64,000 nt of DNA. Origin: Hymenobacter latericoloratus. GTDB lineage: Bacteria > Bacteroidota > Bacteroidia > Cytophagales > Hymenobacteraceae. The notes under the pieces were generated by a model. That model did no database searches. It had not been told where the DNA came from and saw only the letters and a list, made by a program, of their open reading frames with translations. Numbering within the stretch: the stretch's first letter is position 1; each line of letters begins with the position of its first letter. A program made the position numbers and the translations under genes. Positions 8,937 to 17,586 of the stretch are shown piece after piece. The stretch is taken from positions 868,001 through 932,000 of the forward strand of contig NZ_JACHNV010000002.1 of NCBI RefSeq assembly GCF_014199535.1. The letters are read 5' to 3'.

Positions 8937-9851
8937 TCAGGCGCTGACCAGATTCTGAGCGCTCAGTTTCTGCTCGCCGTGCCAGCGGTAGGCTACCAAC
9001 TCGCCCCCCTTGGCTACGCTGTAATCCAGGCACACGGCGTAGGGACTGAGCAGTTGGGGCGTGCCCCGCATCCAGTAGTGACCGAAGAACACAGGCACCG
9101 CGTCCTGGTAGTGCCATACGTCGGTTAGCGCATTGACTGCAACGGGGAGAGCGTTCAGGGCTTCGATGGGTTCGAGGTAGTAGTCGAGGTAGGTGCAGGA
9201 GCGCGGGTCGGTCCACCAGCGGGTGCGCATTTTGGTGCGCGGGTTGCCGTCTTTGTCGTGAAACTGCACCCCAGCCGGCAGGTTTACTTCCTTGCCTTTC
9301 AGGGTATCTTCCACGGCCACGTATTCGGGCGTGCCGCGCTCGGCGCTGCGTAGCAGGAACTCCGGGGTCAGGCGGCCGTCGGGCAGGGCCTGGCGCAGGA
9401 AGGCAATGTGGCGCGGGTCCCAGCAGGCGTGCACTACCCGCAGCCCCGGCAGCTCCAGAAACAGGGGTAGCGTTTTGAACCAGGCAATGTAGTCCTGCCA
9501 CTCCCCCCAGCCTTCCCGGCTCGAAAACTCTTCTAGGGTGCGCAGGTGCTGGAACATATTGCGCGGAATGTGGGGCCGCAGGTGGCCGCCGCGCGGGTGC
9601 TCCTCGTGAAAGCAGATGGCGTTGTACTCGTGGTTTCCCATCACGGCCAGGGCCGCGCCGCCCTCCACCATAGCCCGCACCACCTGCAGCGTTTCCCGGA
9701 TGTGCGGGCCGCGGTCCACAAAATCACCCAGAAAAATGGCCTGCCGGCTGGGGTGGCGGTAGCAGCCATCCTGCTCCGTGTACCCTAGTTTCTGAAGCAG
9801 CTGCCGCAGCTCTTGGGCGTGGCCGTGGATATCACCAATGAGGTCGTACAT
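8937..9851 (-). CDS. Metallophosphoesterase (PPP/calcineurin-like phosphatase)
   Basis: 304 residues, cytoplasmic, no signal peptide. The calcineurin-like metal-binding motifs come in order: GDIHG (residues 6-10), GDFVDRGP (about 42-49), GNHE (about 72-75), and His residues in VVHACWD and FFGHYW toward the C-terminus. This set is typical of PPP-type phosphatases and symmetrical diadenosine tetraphosphatase (ApaH) relatives. Which substrate it cleaves, phosphoprotein or dinucleoside polyphosphate, cannot be decided. The gene lies downstream of the Smr gene on the same strand, separated by a terminator. Confidence 0.85.
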   Translation of the reverse strand: MYDLIGDIHGHAQELRQLLQKLGYTEQDGCYRHPSRQAIFLGDFVDRGPHIRETLQVVRAMVEGGAALAVMGNHEYNAICFHEEHPRGGHLRPHIPRNMFQHLRTLEEFSSREGWGEWQDYIAWFKTLPLFLELPGLRVVHACWDPRHIAFLRQALPDGRLTPEFLLRSAERGTPEYVAVEDTLKGKEVNLPAGVQFHDKDGNPRTKMRTRWWTDPRSCTYLDYYLEPIEALNALPVAVNALTDVWHYQDAVPVFFGHYWMRGTPQLLSPYAVCLDYSVAKGGELVAYRWHGEQKLSAQNLVSA

Positions 9852-9870
9852 AGAGCGTAATAATAACAGG

Positions 9871-9913
9871 AAAAAGGCCGGACAGCCTGCCTTGTGCAGA
9901 CCATCCGGCCCTT
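9871..9913 (-). terminator. Intrinsic terminator after the DUF2027/Smr gene
   Basis: GGCCGGA at 9876-9882 pairs with TCCGGCC at 9904-9910. On the minus strand the stem is followed by TTTTTCC. It lies 20 bases past the Smr gene stop and just before the phosphoesterase gene. Confidence 0.65.
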
Positions 9914-9932
9914 ATCAACAGAGTGGGACCGG

Positions 9933-11042
9933 TTACTTCAGCCGCACCAGGGTAGCGCCGTAGCCGAACTTCTCCTTCTTTGAGTCCTCGAAGAACTTGA
10001 TGTCGCGGTTGCGGCTGAGCAGCTTGTGCAGCTCCTTGCGCAGGGTGCCGTTGCCCGAGCCGTGGATGAACACGATTTCGTGCATGTTGGTAGCCAGGGC
10101 GCGGCTCAGGGCATCTTCGAAGGCCTCCAGCTGCAGCTTCAGGATGGCCGTGTTGCTCATGCCCTCCGCGCCTTCGGGCATGAGAGCCTCCAGGTGCAGG
10201 TCCACCTCGTGAGGCGGGGCCACAATAGCTTTGGCCGGCTCGGGAGCGGGTGCCACGGCGGCTGGTTTGGCCGGGGCGTTGCCGCTGAGCTGGGCTTTCA
10301 GCGTTTCGGCTAGCTTCTCGGGGGCAATGGCAGCGGGCGCGGCGGGCTTCTCATCCAGCTGAAACAGGTAGGCCTCCCGCTGGAGTACCGGCACGTTGGG
10401 CTGGCGGCTGGTGTAGAAGCTGGCCGCCTTAAACTGCAGACGTTTGGTGAGCAGCTCGTAGGCCGAGGTTCCGTTCAGCTGGAAGGGTAGGAGCTGCACC
10501 ACAGCGGCGGGCCACTGGTCGAAGTCCTTGAGGTGCCAGTGCCCCAGGGCCGGGCTGGCCGACTTCGCCGCCAGCTTCTCGGCGCGCAGGCCGCGGTACT
10601 GCCCGTTACGCTCCTCCCCGAAAGTGTAGAGCACATCCCGGTCGGTGTGGTTAACGATCTGCAGGGCCAGCAGCTCCGGCGACTGGTGAGTGAGGGCCAG
10701 GTACAAGCCTTTCTGCACGCTCGGCGGCGCGGTTTTGTCGGCCTTCACGGGGGTAGGGCCTTCGGTTTTAACCGGAGGGGTAGGGGCCGGCGGTGCTACG
10801 CCGGCGGCCTTGGCCGCCCGGTTGGCGCCCGAGGTAGCGGCCTTTTTCTCGGCGGCTACCGCGGCGGCACTTTGCCCGAAGGCTTTGGTTTCTTCGGCGG
10901 CTACTACCACTACCTCGCGGCGCAGCACCGGAATGGTGAAATCGTTATCAATGGCCACTTCCACCAGCTCGTCGCTGAGCAGGCGGGTAATGATGCCTTC
11001 TTCGCGCCCGGTAAGCAGGCGCACTCGGTCTCCAACGTTCAT
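9933..11042 (-). CDS. DUF2027 and Smr domain protein
   Basis: 369 residues from the ATG at 11042. The frame stays open further upstream to 11465, but that part overlaps the next gene and reads as its shadow, while MNVGDRVRLLTGREEGIITR is the standard start of DUF2027 proteins. Order: N-terminal KOW-like barrel (1-50), an Ala/Pro/Lys linker (about 60-110), the DUF2027 beta domain (110-230), a second linker, and a C-terminal Smr domain (about 275-369) with the motif HGSGNGTLR. Smr domains bind or nick branched nucleic acids, or act on stalled ribosomes and mRNA in some families. The role of this Bacteroidota architecture is not established. Confidence 0.87.
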   Translation of the reverse strand: MNVGDRVRLLTGREEGIITRLLSDELVEVAIDNDFTIPVLRREVVVVAAEETKAFGQSAAAVAAEKKAATSGANRAAKAAGVAPPAPTPPVKTEGPTPVKADKTAPPSVQKGLYLALTHQSPELLALQIVNHTDRDVLYTFGEERNGQYRGLRAEKLAAKSASPALGHWHLKDFDQWPAAVVQLLPFQLNGTSAYELLTKRLQFKAASFYTSRQPNVPVLQREAYLFQLDEKPAAPAAIAPEKLAETLKAQLSGNAPAKPAAVAPAPEPAKAIVAPPHEVDLHLEALMPEGAEGMSNTAILKLQLEAFEDALSRALATNMHEIVFIHGSGNGTLRKELHKLLSRNRDIKFFEDSKKEKFGYGATLVRLK

Positions 11043-11167
11043 ATGATCAGAAAGAAATTGCGGATGGAATAGAAGAACAAAGGTAACCGGCAAAACGAGC
11101 CCGGCCCGTTGTGCTTTACGAGTGTGCGGCGGCCGCCGGTTTGCTACCCCCTTGCGTCCGGGCAAAC

Positions 11168-12136
11168 CTAGTAATACAGGCCATGCGCCACCAGGCCGCG
11201 CTTGCGGTTCCACTCCAGGGCCGGAGCGGGCAAGTGAAAGATGCTGGCCACGTAGAACACCCGCTTGAGCAGCTTGGAGCGGGTAGGAATGTGGCGCAAG
11301 TCCACGTCGAGAGAGAGGTAGTACTGCCGGTAAGGGTGCAGGCCCAGGGCGGCGTTGGCATCGGGGTCGTTGTACACCATCTGCTGGGCGCCGTAGCCCA
11401 CGGCGGGCTGCAGCCAGCGCGGCCAGCGGGAAGCCGCCGGTAGCCAGGCGCCTACATCCACGCACAGCCAGTAGGTCTGGCCGTTGTAGTCTTTCAGGTG
11501 CTGCTCGGCCAGGCTGCGGCCCAGCACGTTGGGGCGCAGGTCGGCGTAGCGGGTGGTATGAAACGAGTACTTGGGCATGATGCGCACCTCGTTCCAGGCC
11601 AGCTGCTGCCCGATCAGGCCCGCCGAACCCAGGAAATTAGCGGCCAGGTCAGAAGCCGACGCGCCGTACTGCGGGTCGCGGCCATCCAGAAGCTCAATGG
11701 GGCTTTGCAGCAGAACCCCCACGAGGCCCCCGTACCAGAGCGCTTTGCGGCTGGGCACGCCGGCCCAGCGCAGCATGTCCACGGCGCCCCGGCTCTCGTG
11801 AAAGGCCCCCCAAAAGTGTCCGGCTTTGTCCATCTGCTTCCACTCGGGCAAATCGTTAAACCAGTGCAGGCGGCTTCGCTCACCGGTGTACCAGCTGCTG
11901 CTGAGCAGATAAAGGGTGGCGGAATACGACACGGCCAAGCCACCCGCCAGCACGGGCAGGCGCCGGCTTAGCCGGGAGGTATCGGGCGGGGCTGCTGAGG
12001 GAAGGGAAGCCGCCGCCGGCCCCGCCTGGGCTACTTGCGCCACGGCGGCCGGCGCCAGCACCGCGCCCCCCACTACTGCCCCCAGCCACCATGTAAGGCG
12101 GACGAAGCACGAGGGAAAAGCAAGGGAGAGCAACAT
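11168..12136 (-). CDS. DUF2279 family predicted periplasmic protein
   Basis: 322 residues. A hydrophobic segment (about 14-34) looks like a signal peptide or anchor. The DUF2279 signature follows: a segment with WFNDLPEWKQMDKAGHFWGAF, then RWAGVPSRKALWYGGLVGVL, GRDPQYGASASDLAANFLGS and a C-terminal beta-rich part ending RGLVAHGLYY. The family is widespread in Bacteroidota with no defined biochemical role. The gene lies 125 bp upstream of the Smr gene with no strong terminator between, so the two may be co-transcribed. Confidence 0.75.
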   Translation of the reverse strand: MLLSLAFPSCFVRLTWWLGAVVGGAVLAPAAVAQVAQAGPAAASLPSAAPPDTSRLSRRLPVLAGGLAVSYSATLYLLSSSWYTGERSRLHWFNDLPEWKQMDKAGHFWGAFHESRGAVDMLRWAGVPSRKALWYGGLVGVLLQSPIELLDGRDPQYGASASDLAANFLGSAGLIGQQLAWNEVRIMPKYSFHTTRYADLRPNVLGRSLAEQHLKDYNGQTYWLCVDVGAWLPAASRWPRWLQPAVGYGAQQMVYNDPDANAALGLHPYRQYYLSLDVDLRHIPTRSKLLKRVFYVASIFHLPAPALEWNRKRGLVAHGLYY

Positions 12137-12198
12137 AAAGAAGAGAAAGGCGACGGCCGGGCAAGCTCATCAAAGCTACGATAAAAGCCGCTATTGAC

Positions 12199-12230
12199 TT
12201 GGTGGGGTCCGGTACATTCGCCTATCTTTA
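12199..12230 (+). promoter_or_regulatory. Possible Bacteroidota-type promoter for the GH13 gene
   Basis: TTGG at 12199-12202, a 20-base spacer and TATCTTTA at 12223-12230, one mismatch from the TAnnTTTG element. The start would be near 12237, giving an approximately 90-base leader before the ATG at 12330. This rests on pattern match only. Confidence 0.4.
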
Positions 12231-12329
12231 ATGCCCTCTTGCGCACTACTTGAATATTCTGATTCTGGTAGGGTTAATAGAGCATTGGTTTTGTTGTTCT
12301 TTTTCCAAAATTCCCAACCCCTGTTTTTC

Positions 12330-15206
12330 ATGAAAACACTTCGACTTTTGCTGAGTCTGGTGGCTTTACTGGCTGGAATGCCGGTTTTGCGAGCCCAGGT
12401 CGTCACGACTCAGCCTACCTTCTTCCGCGACACAGATGCGGTTACACTCACCTTTGATGCCAATCAGGGCAACAAGGCATTAGCCGGTTACACCGGCGAC
12501 GTGTACATCTGGACCGGTGTTATCACCAACCAGAGCACGTCCAACGCCGACTGGAAGCACGTAAAAGGCACGAACTTCAACGTGCCTACGGCGGCCGAGA
12601 AAATGACTTCGCTCGGCAACAACAAGTACAGCATCACCTTCACGCCCCGCACCTACTACCCCGGCCTCACCGCTTCCGAAACCATTCTGAAACTGGCCAT
12701 GGTGTTCCGCGGTGCCAACGGCACTCCCCAGGGCAAGGGCGAAGGCAACACCGATATCTTCGTGGATGTGGCCCAGGCCGCTCTGTCGGTGGCGTTTACC
12801 AGCCCCCTGGTGCAGAATAACAACCCCATTTTCGTGAACAATGGTGGTAGCGTTAGTGTAACGGGTGCTTCCTCCACCGAGGCTACCCTCACCCTCACGC
12901 TGAACGGCACGCAGGTAGCCCAGCAAACCAACGCCAAAACCATCACGGCCAACGTGCCCGTTACGCAGGCGGGCCGCAACGAGCTGCGCCTGACCGCCAC
13001 CAGCGGTGGCACCACCGCCTCGAGCACGCTCAGCATTATTGCCCGTGCCCCCCTGACCACGGCTCCGCTGCCGGCCGGCGCCAAAAAAGACGGCGTCACC
13101 TACCTCAACAACGGCACCTCGGCAGTGCTGGCCCTCACGGCCCCGTTCAAGAAATCGGTGTACGTTATCGGCGACTTCAATAACTGGCAGCCCGATGCGG
13201 CTTACCAGCTGAAGCGCACCGACACGACTACCGCCAACCGCGCCGCCGACGACCGATGGTGGGTGCAGATTGATGGCCTGACCCCCGGCCAGGAATACGC
13301 CTACCAGTTCCTGGTCAACGAAACCCAGCGCATTGCTGACCCCTACACCGAGAAAATCCTGGACTCCGACAACGACCGGTTTATTCCGGCCATTACCTAC
13401 CCCAACCTGAAGGCCTACCCGGCCGAGAAGACCAGCGGCATTGTATCGGTGCTGCAAAGTAACGCTCCGGGCTACACCTGGCAGACCACCAACTTCCAGC
13501 GCCCCAGCCGGGCCAACCTGGTCGTATATGAGCTGCACCTGCGCGACTTCATTGCCCGCCACGACTACAAAACCCTGACCGATACGCTGGCTTACCTCCA
13601 GCGCCTGGGCGTGAATGCCATTGAACTGATGCCGGTGAACGAGTTTGAGGGCAACGACTCCTGGGGCTACAACCCCTCGTTCTACTTTGCCCCCGACAAA
13701 TACTACGGCACCGCCAACGACTTCAAGCGCTTCGTGGATGTGTGCCACAGCAAAGGCATGGCCGTTATTCTGGACATGGTGCTGAACCACTCCTTCGGGC
13801 GCAGCCCCATGGTGCAGCTGTACTTCAACGGCGACAAGCCCGCCGCCAACAGCCCCTGGTTTAATGCCGACGCCAAGCACCCCTACAACGTGGGCTACGA
13901 CTTCAACCACGAGAGCCCCTACACCCGCTACTTCAGCAAGCAGGTCATTAAGCACTGGCTGCAGGAGTACCACGTAGATGGCTACCGCTACGACCTGGCC
14001 GGCGGCTTCAGCCAGATTCAGAAAACGGAAGCTACCTACGAATCCATCTTCGACCAGTCGCGGGTGGATATCTGGAAAGACTACTACGCGACGCAAATGG
14101 CGGCCGACAACGGGTCGTACCCCATCCTGGAAACGTTTGTAGCCAACGACGAGGCCAAGGTTCTGTCGGCGGCCGGGATGATGCTGTGGGGCAACATGAA
14201 CCACAATTACAACGAGGCCACCATGGGCTATCTGAGCGGCTCCGACCTGAGCTACGGCTACTACGGCACCGGGAACGGCGGCCGGGGCTGGAGCGCCCCC
14301 AACCTGATTACCTTCATGGAAAGCCACGACGAGGAGCGCCTGCAGTTCAAGAATAAGGTGTACGGCAACACCAGCGGCAGCTACTCGGTAAAGGACGAAG
14401 CTACCGGCCTGAAGCGCAACGAGCTGGCCGCCACTATGTTCTTCACCCAGCCCGGCCCCCGCATGATCTGGCAGTTTGGCGAGGTAGGCTACGATTACTC
14501 CATCAACACCTGCTCCGACGGCACCACCATCAGCAACGACTGCCGGGTAGCGGCCAAACCCATCCGCTGGGACTACTACCAGGATGCCAACCGCCGCCAC
14601 CTCTACGACACGTACCGCGCCCTGATTGCCCTGCGCAAGCAGCCGGTCTTCTCGGCTCCCACGTCCTTCACTCAAAACCTGGGCGGGGCCGTGAAAACCA
14701 TCAGCATTGCCAACGCCGATCTGGCGGTGGTTTCGGTGGGTAACTTCGACGTGACAGCCACCACGGCTACCGTTACGTTCCCGCAAACCGGCACTTGGTA
14801 CAGCTACCTCACCGGCGAGCAGCTGGCCGTAACCAACACCAGCATGAGCCTGAACCTGGCCCCCGGCCAGTACGCCGTGTACACCTCGCGCAAGATTTCG
14901 GTGCCGGCTGGTACCGTGCTTACCACCAAGCGCCAGCGCGATGCCGCCGTGCTCCAGCTGACGGCCCAGCCTAACCCGGCCGCTGGCAAGGCGCAACTGC
15001 GCTACTCGCTGCCGCAGGCTGCCAGCGTGCAGGTAACCGTAACCAACCTGCTGGGCGCTACCGTCCAGACCCTGCCCGCTACCCGCCAGGCCGCCGGCGC
15101 CCACGAGTTGGAGCTGCCCCTGGGCCAGCTGGCCAACGGCGTGTACCTAGTGCAGCTGACCACCGGCGAGCAGCAGCAAGCCATCCGTCTGGTGGTGCAG
15201 AAGTAA
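12330..15206 (+). CDS. T9SS-exported alpha-amylase family (GH13) enzyme
   Basis: 958 residues from the ATG at 12330, chosen because MKTLRLLLSLVALLAG is a signal peptide; the open frame upstream is not signal-like. Order: N-terminal DUF4961-like beta domain (about 22-155), Ig-like segment (160-250), CBM48-type E-set domain with VYVIGDFNNWQ (about 265-345), GH13 barrel (about 395-780) and a type IX sorting domain (about 880-958, PNPAAGKAQLRYSL to the end). GH13 regions are visible: I DMVLNH (D481), II GYRYDLAGG (nucleophile D555), III ILETFV (acid/base E601), IV SHDEER (D667). It should cut alpha-glucans at the cell surface or outside, next to the susCDE genes that would import the products. 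Confidence 0.92.
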   Translation: MKTLRLLLSLVALLAGMPVLRAQVVTTQPTFFRDTDAVTLTFDANQGNKALAGYTGDVYIWTGVITNQSTSNADWKHVKGTNFNVPTAAEKMTSLGNNKYSITFTPRTYYPGLTASETILKLAMVFRGANGTPQGKGEGNTDIFVDVAQAALSVAFTSPLVQNNNPIFVNNGGSVSVTGASSTEATLTLTLNGTQVAQQTNAKTITANVPVTQAGRNELRLTATSGGTTASSTLSIIARAPLTTAPLPAGAKKDGVTYLNNGTSAVLALTAPFKKSVYVIGDFNNWQPDAAYQLKRTDTTTANRAADDRWWVQIDGLTPGQEYAYQFLVNETQRIADPYTEKILDSDNDRFIPAITYPNLKAYPAEKTSGIVSVLQSNAPGYTWQTTNFQRPSRANLVVYELHLRDFIARHDYKTLTDTLAYLQRLGVNAIELMPVNEFEGNDSWGYNPSFYFAPDKYYGTANDFKRFVDVCHSKGMAVILDMVLNHSFGRSPMVQLYFNGDKPAANSPWFNADAKHPYNVGYDFNHESPYTRYFSKQVIKHWLQEYHVDGYRYDLAGGFSQIQKTEATYESIFDQSRVDIWKDYYATQMAADNGSYPILETFVANDEAKVLSAAGMMLWGNMNHNYNEATMGYLSGSDLSYGYYGTGNGGRGWSAPNLITFMESHDEERLQFKNKVYGNTSGSYSVKDEATGLKRNELAATMFFTQPGPRMIWQFGEVGYDYSINTCSDGTTISNDCRVAAKPIRWDYYQDANRRHLYDTYRALIALRKQPVFSAPTSFTQNLGGAVKTISIANADLAVVSVGNFDVTATTATVTFPQTGTWYSYLTGEQLAVTNTSMSLNLAPGQYAVYTSRKISVPAGTVLTTKRQRDAAVLQLTAQPNPAAGKAQLRYSLPQAASVQVTVTNLLGATVQTLPATRQAAGAHELELPLGQLANGVYLVQLTTGEQQQAIRLVVQK

Positions 15207-15237
15207 TTCTGCCGGCGCATTTGCCACTTGCCAGCAC

Positions 15238-15273
15238 AAAAAAGCCTTCCTGCATGCAGGAAGGCTTTTTTTA
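15238..15273. terminator. Bidirectional terminator between convergent genes
   Basis: A perfect palindrome, AAAAAAGCCTTCCTGCA then its complement, is flanked by A-runs and T-runs. It sits between the GH13 stop (15206) and the sugar kinase stop (15312) and can serve both. Confidence 0.9.
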
Positions 15274-15311
15274 TACGCTAGCGGGGAGGTGCCAGCCCAG
15301 CAGGGGCTAAG

Positions 15312-16163
15312 CTACTTTTTCAGCTCTCCTTCATGGAAGGAAACCAGGTCGTCGATGGGGGAGCGGATGATTTTGCCGACTTCCATGCCGTTGTCGCGGG
15401 CTACCTGGCTCAGAGCATCGCGGAAGTTGTAGCCCACCGAGCCGATGCAGTTGAAGGTATAGTCCTGGTAGCGGGGGTAGTGCCGCACGATGTTGGCGAA
15501 GAACGTCTCGAAGCCCTGCAGCACAATCTCGCGGCAGTAGCTGATGTTGTTGTGGTCGTAGGTGAACTTGGCGAAGCTGGCCAGGAAGCGGTTGGGCAGG
15601 GGTTGGTTGTAGAGCCGGTCCAGAATATCTTCGCGGGTGAGCTTAAACTCCTGCTGAAAGATTTCCTGCAGCCCGTCGGGCAGTAGGCCGCGCAGATAGT
15701 CGCGCAGCAGGCGCTTGCCGATAAACGAGCCGCTACCCTCGTCGCCCAGGAAATAGCCCAGCGAGTCCACGTTATACGTGATTTTGGTACCGTCGTAGAG
15801 GCAGGAGTTAGTGCCGGTGCCCAGAATGGCCGCGAAGCCCGGCTGACGGCCCAGCAGCGCCCGCGCGGAGGCCAGCAAATCGTGGTCTACTACCACCCGG
15901 GCCTGCGGAAACACCTGGCGCATAGCCTTGGCCAGTACCTCGGCCTTCTTTGCCGACGACACGCCGGCGCCGTAGTAGTGCACCTCCGTTACTTGCTGGC
16001 GAGGTAGGGTATCGGGAAGGTTCTTCTCCAGCGAAGCCACTACGCCTTCGGTATTGATAAAATCAGGGTTGTACCCCTCGGTGTTGAAGTACACGCGGTG
16101 GCCAGCCTCATCAAGCTGGCACCAGCTGCTCTTGGTCGAGCCGCCGTCGGCAATAAGAATCAT
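15312..16163 (-). CDS. BadF/BadG/BcrA/BcrD-type ATPase, N-acetylglucosamine kinase-like
   Basis: 283 residues, cytoplasmic. ASKHA-fold motifs: phosphate-1 ADGGSTKSSW (residues 5-14), adenosine-side GTGTNSCLYDG (about 114-124) and LGDEGSGSFIG (about 135-145), matching eukaryotic-type GlcNAc kinase relatives. The predicted reaction is ATP-dependent phosphorylation of an amino sugar or a peptidoglycan-derived sugar. The neighbourhood (GH13, susCDE) would also fit a hexose produced from an imported oligosaccharide. Substrate specificity is an inference. Confidence 0.8.
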   Translation of the reverse strand: MILIADGGSTKSSWCQLDEAGHRVYFNTEGYNPDFINTEGVVASLEKNLPDTLPRQQVTEVHYYGAGVSSAKKAEVLAKAMRQVFPQARVVVDHDLLASARALLGRQPGFAAILGTGTNSCLYDGTKITYNVDSLGYFLGDEGSGSFIGKRLLRDYLRGLLPDGLQEIFQQEFKLTREDILDRLYNQPLPNRFLASFAKFTYDHNNISYCREIVLQGFETFFANIVRHYPRYQDYTFNCIGSVGYNFRDALSQVARDNGMEVGKIIRSPIDDLVSFHEGELKK

Positions 16164-16408
16164 ATCCGGTCGGAAAGGTGAAGGAAAGAAGGCGGTTAGC
16201 CAGATTTTCGATGGTCCACGGACAAATTCCGCGGGTAATATCAGCGAAACACGGAAAAGATTTCGGCAGAAAAAAATGCCTGCCGAAATCCCTAAAACCA
16301 GCGTTCCGGGTGGGCTGGTCGCCCTGGGCGGGTTGGAAAGCCGTAGGGGCCACCACGCATACGGAGCCGTGCTACCCGGCTGGCGTACCGGGCTACCCCA
16401 CCCAATAC

Positions 16409-16436
16409 AAAAAAGGGAGCCGGAGCTCCCTTTTTG
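16409..16436. terminator. Terminator downstream of the sus operon
   Basis: AAAAAGGGAGC (16410-16420), loop CGGA, then GCTCCCTTTTT (16425-16435). T-runs exist in both orientations. It lies 25 bases past the susE-like stop on the minus strand. The rest of the 297-bp gap to 16163 shows no gene. Confidence 0.8.
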
Positions 16437-16460
16437 TAGTCGATATCGAGAAGTAAGACC

Positions 16461-17495
16461 TTATTTCTCGATGGAGTAAGAATAGTTGCCGGCGCCTTTG
16501 CTCAGGTCCAGCGTTACGGTGTAGGTGCCCGCGGCCGGAACCTTGATGTTCTTGCCCTTGAGGTCGGGCATGTTATCGGGCTCGTTGTCGCCGTACTCAA
16601 TATCCCAGGCGCCGTTGGCCCGGAACTTCAGCTCGTCGGCCTTCAGGGCTACGGTAGCAGTCCACACTTTGCGGGTTGCGTCGTAGGTCAGCGGGGTATC
16701 CTTGTCCCAGCCGCCGGGGGTAGCCGATCCAATAACGGCCCAGGTAGTTTTGTCGGCCGTGTATTTCATCGTGTTCAGGTCCACGATGAAGCGGTAGTAG
16801 CCAGCTTCAGCCAGCTTGATGTCGCCGCCCTTGGCCTTCAGGGTGCCGGGGGCGGTGTCAGTGCCGTAGTCGTTGTCCCAGTTCCGGGCGGGCGTGAACT
16901 TGAACATGTTGTCGGCCGTCGGGAAGTTGATGTAGCCTTCGTACACCTTGTTGCTGTTCACCGAAGCCAGGAACGGAGCTGTTTCCGGCGACCAGCCCTG
17001 GTAGCTGCCCGGCACGAAGATGGACGGGTACTCAATAAATACCAGGTAGGGGGAAGCCGTGAGCGAAGAAGCGGCCGATACCACCGGCTCGGTGGTGCCG
17101 CCCACGCTGGCTTTCACGCGCACATCTACGTTGCCCGCCACGCCCGGAGCCATTTTCAGCCGGATCAGGGCGCTGTTCAGCTCGGCCACCGTGAGGGTGC
17201 GGGTAGTAGCATTGCCTACCTCAATTTCAACCGGTGAGGCGAACGTACCGCCTTTTTTATCGAACTGCAGCACGTATTTCACGGCCGCCTGATAGCCGAA
17301 GGAAACCGGCTCCCAAGTGTAAGTTACGGCGTTGGCGGAGGCATTGGCCTGGGCCAGCGTTACGCTGCTGGTAGAAGCCTTCAGGGCCGCCGTACCACCG
17401 GGCTGAATTACGGCGCGGTCTTCGTCTTTGTCGCACGAAGCCAAGAACAGAGTCGCCATCAGGCCGAGCCCTGCCAGTTTGGTAAAATAATTCAT
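16461..17495 (-). CDS. SusE/SusF-like outer membrane glycan-binding lipoprotein
   Basis: 344 residues from the ATG at 17495; upstream in-frame sequence is not signal-like, whereas MNYFTKLAGLGLMATLFLAS leads to a lipobox with Cys21. An N-terminal SusE-type Ig domain (about 30-150) is followed by two starch-binding-like modules (about 155-250 and 255-344) rich in Trp and Tyr (YQGWSPETAPFLAS, WAVIGSATPGGWD). In the starch utilisation system SusE/SusF hold polysaccharide at the surface. It is the last gene of susC-susD-susE, 91 bp after susD, transcribed from the susC side. The organism-specific glycan is probably an alpha-glucan given the GH13 neighbour. Confidence 0.85.
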   Translation of the reverse strand: MNYFTKLAGLGLMATLFLASCDKDEDRAVIQPGGTAALKASTSSVTLAQANASANAVTYTWEPVSFGYQAAVKYVLQFDKKGGTFASPVEIEVGNATTRTLTVAELNSALIRLKMAPGVAGNVDVRVKASVGGTTEPVVSAASSLTASPYLVFIEYPSIFVPGSYQGWSPETAPFLASVNSNKVYEGYINFPTADNMFKFTPARNWDNDYGTDTAPGTLKAKGGDIKLAEAGYYRFIVDLNTMKYTADKTTWAVIGSATPGGWDKDTPLTYDATRKVWTATVALKADELKFRANGAWDIEYGDNEPDNMPDLKGKNIKVPAAGTYTVTLDLSKGAGNYSYSIEK

Positions 17496-17586
17496 GTGAA
17501 GCTGGAAATGAGTGGGAATTGATTGGGTTATCCGCCCAACCGGAAACTGGACGCTACCAGTTCCCGGTTGATGCGAACGAAGCAAA

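Noticed and set aside
9933..11465. 510-codon version of the Smr protein
   Set aside because: The first 141 codons overlap the DUF2279 gene in another frame and have no domain; MNVGDRVRL at 11042 is the usual start.
12480..15104. 874-codon minus-strand ORF
   Set aside because: Antisense shadow of the GH13 gene, which carries full catalytic motifs on the plus strand.
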